Shown: one piece after another, positions 63,618 to 64,000 of the stretch
Position numbering within the stretch: the stretch's first letter is position 1
Layout of the letters: the number at the start of each line of letters is the position of its first letter
Source of the DNA: Paenibacillus sp. FSL R7-0273
GTDB taxonomy: Bacteria > Bacillota > Bacilli > Paenibacillales > Paenibacillaceae
Assembly (NCBI RefSeq): GCF_000758625.1
Contig: NZ_CP009283.1
Coordinates: forward strand, 4,289,501 to 4,353,500
DNA length: 64,000 nucleotides
Reading direction: 5' to 3'
Made by a program: the position numbers and the translations under genes
The notes under the pieces: model-generated
Told to the model about the DNA's origin: nothing
Seen by the model: the letters and a program-made list of their open reading frames with translations, nothing else
Database searches by the model: none

Positions 63618-64000
63618 CTACTCGCCGGAATTGCTCTCAGTACCTTCAGTTCCTTCTGTACCTGCGGTGCCGCCCGATGCACTGGTATCCAGCTCAAGCA
63701 GCAGGCGTGAGGATGTTTTGCCGTCCGTGATTTCCTGGCCGTTCACCGTAATTGTAGTTGCCGGAGAGTAACCGGATTTAATGTACATGCCTGCGGCACC
63801 CAGCGTAAAGCTCAGCGAGTCACCAGACGACGTATTACCGAAGCTGAGCTTCTCACCCTGTGAATTCTCGCCGTTATAAACCTCAAGCCAGCTTGTGCCT
63901 GTAGCGGCAATCTTAACCTCAACGGCAGCGCCGGAAGGTGCAGACACTTTGAAAACCGTCGTTTTGCCTGATTTGCGGTCCTCAGTCACCGTAACCGGAG
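63618..64000 (-). CDS. RodZ-like protein, C-terminal DUF4115 part (5' end outside window)
   Basis: The frame is open to the right edge and encodes the extracytoplasmic DUF4115 domain (TSWLEVYNGENSQGEKLSF, AAGMYIKSGYSPATTITVNG) and a Ser/Gly/Thr/Glu-rich tail. In this neighbourhood (upstream of pgsA, cinA, recA) the gene is the YmfM/RodZ homologue: a membrane-spanning cell-shape protein with a cytoplasmic HTH. The HTH and membrane helix lie outside the window. Confidence 0.88.
   Translation of the reverse strand, partial: PVTVTEDRKSGKTTVFKVSAPSGAAVEVKIAATGTSWLEVYNGENSQGEKLSFGNTSSGDSLSFTLGAAGMYIKSGYSPATTITVNGQEITDGKTSSRLLLELDTSASGGTAGTEGTEGTESNSGE

Overview
The window is chromosomal DNA of a spore-forming Bacillota, most likely a Paenibacillus. 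The evidence is the order rodZ-yajQ-pgsA-cinA-recA-recX-rny-ymdB-spoVS at the right end, a sporulation gene, a perfect CIRCE element, strong AGGAGG-type ribosome sites with frequent TTG and GTG starts, and roughly balanced base composition outside a few AT-rich blocks. No rRNA, tRNA, CRISPR array, transposase or integrase was seen.

Left third (1-26.6 kb): accessory metabolism, sensing and transport. A partial GH42 beta-galactosidase lies divergent to an AraC regulator. Then come a nucleotidyltransferase-like gene, an SDR/Dabb pair, and a TetR-controlled ABC cassette (4.5-7.1 kb) sitting between two copies of a 106-bp direct repeat. One repeat copy is a beheaded duplicate of the neighbouring pyridoxamine-oxidase-family gene. 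An iron-linked ORF joins an AraC regulator to a substrate-binding lipoprotein, with a Fur-box-like site inside the reading frame. Next are a discoidin-domain secreted protein with a recent tandem duplication, an AarF/UbiB kinase, a three-gene unit (pyruvyl transferase-like, AlkD-like, S51 peptidase) and an envelope-stress locus: response regulator, histidine kinase, VanZ, ABC ATPase, FtsX permease and WYL regulator. An AT-rich U32 'peptidase' and an XRE regulator follow.

Island (26.7-34.0 kb): two translationally coupled genes, an 1810-residue STAND/AAA-like ATPase and a 354-residue partner ending in a HEPN-like R-x4-H motif. They are AT-rich, start behind their own terminator, end at a 19-bp-arm terminator, and are flanked by 81/80-bp direct repeats. 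A truncated gene abuts the right repeat. This is the best candidate for an undescribed (probably anti-phage) system.

Middle (34.2-51 kb): membrane and lipoprotein genes of unknown role; an RsgA-like GTPase plus APH-like kinase operon behind an 11-codon leader ORF and attenuator; a paired SMR exporter with its TetR gene; a heterodimeric ABC exporter divergent to a LysR gene; htpG under CIRCE; an MBL hydrolase, a GNAT acetyltransferase, and a LysR/DapA-like divergent pair.

Right (51-64 kb): a DEAD-box helicase with a 39-bp minisatellite tail, PduL, an M19 dipeptidase, then the conserved block spoVS (sigma-H-like promoter), ymdB (apparently starting at ATT), rny, recX, recA (LexA box), cinA, pgsA, yajQ, a 53-residue membrane protein and the 3' part of a RodZ-like gene.
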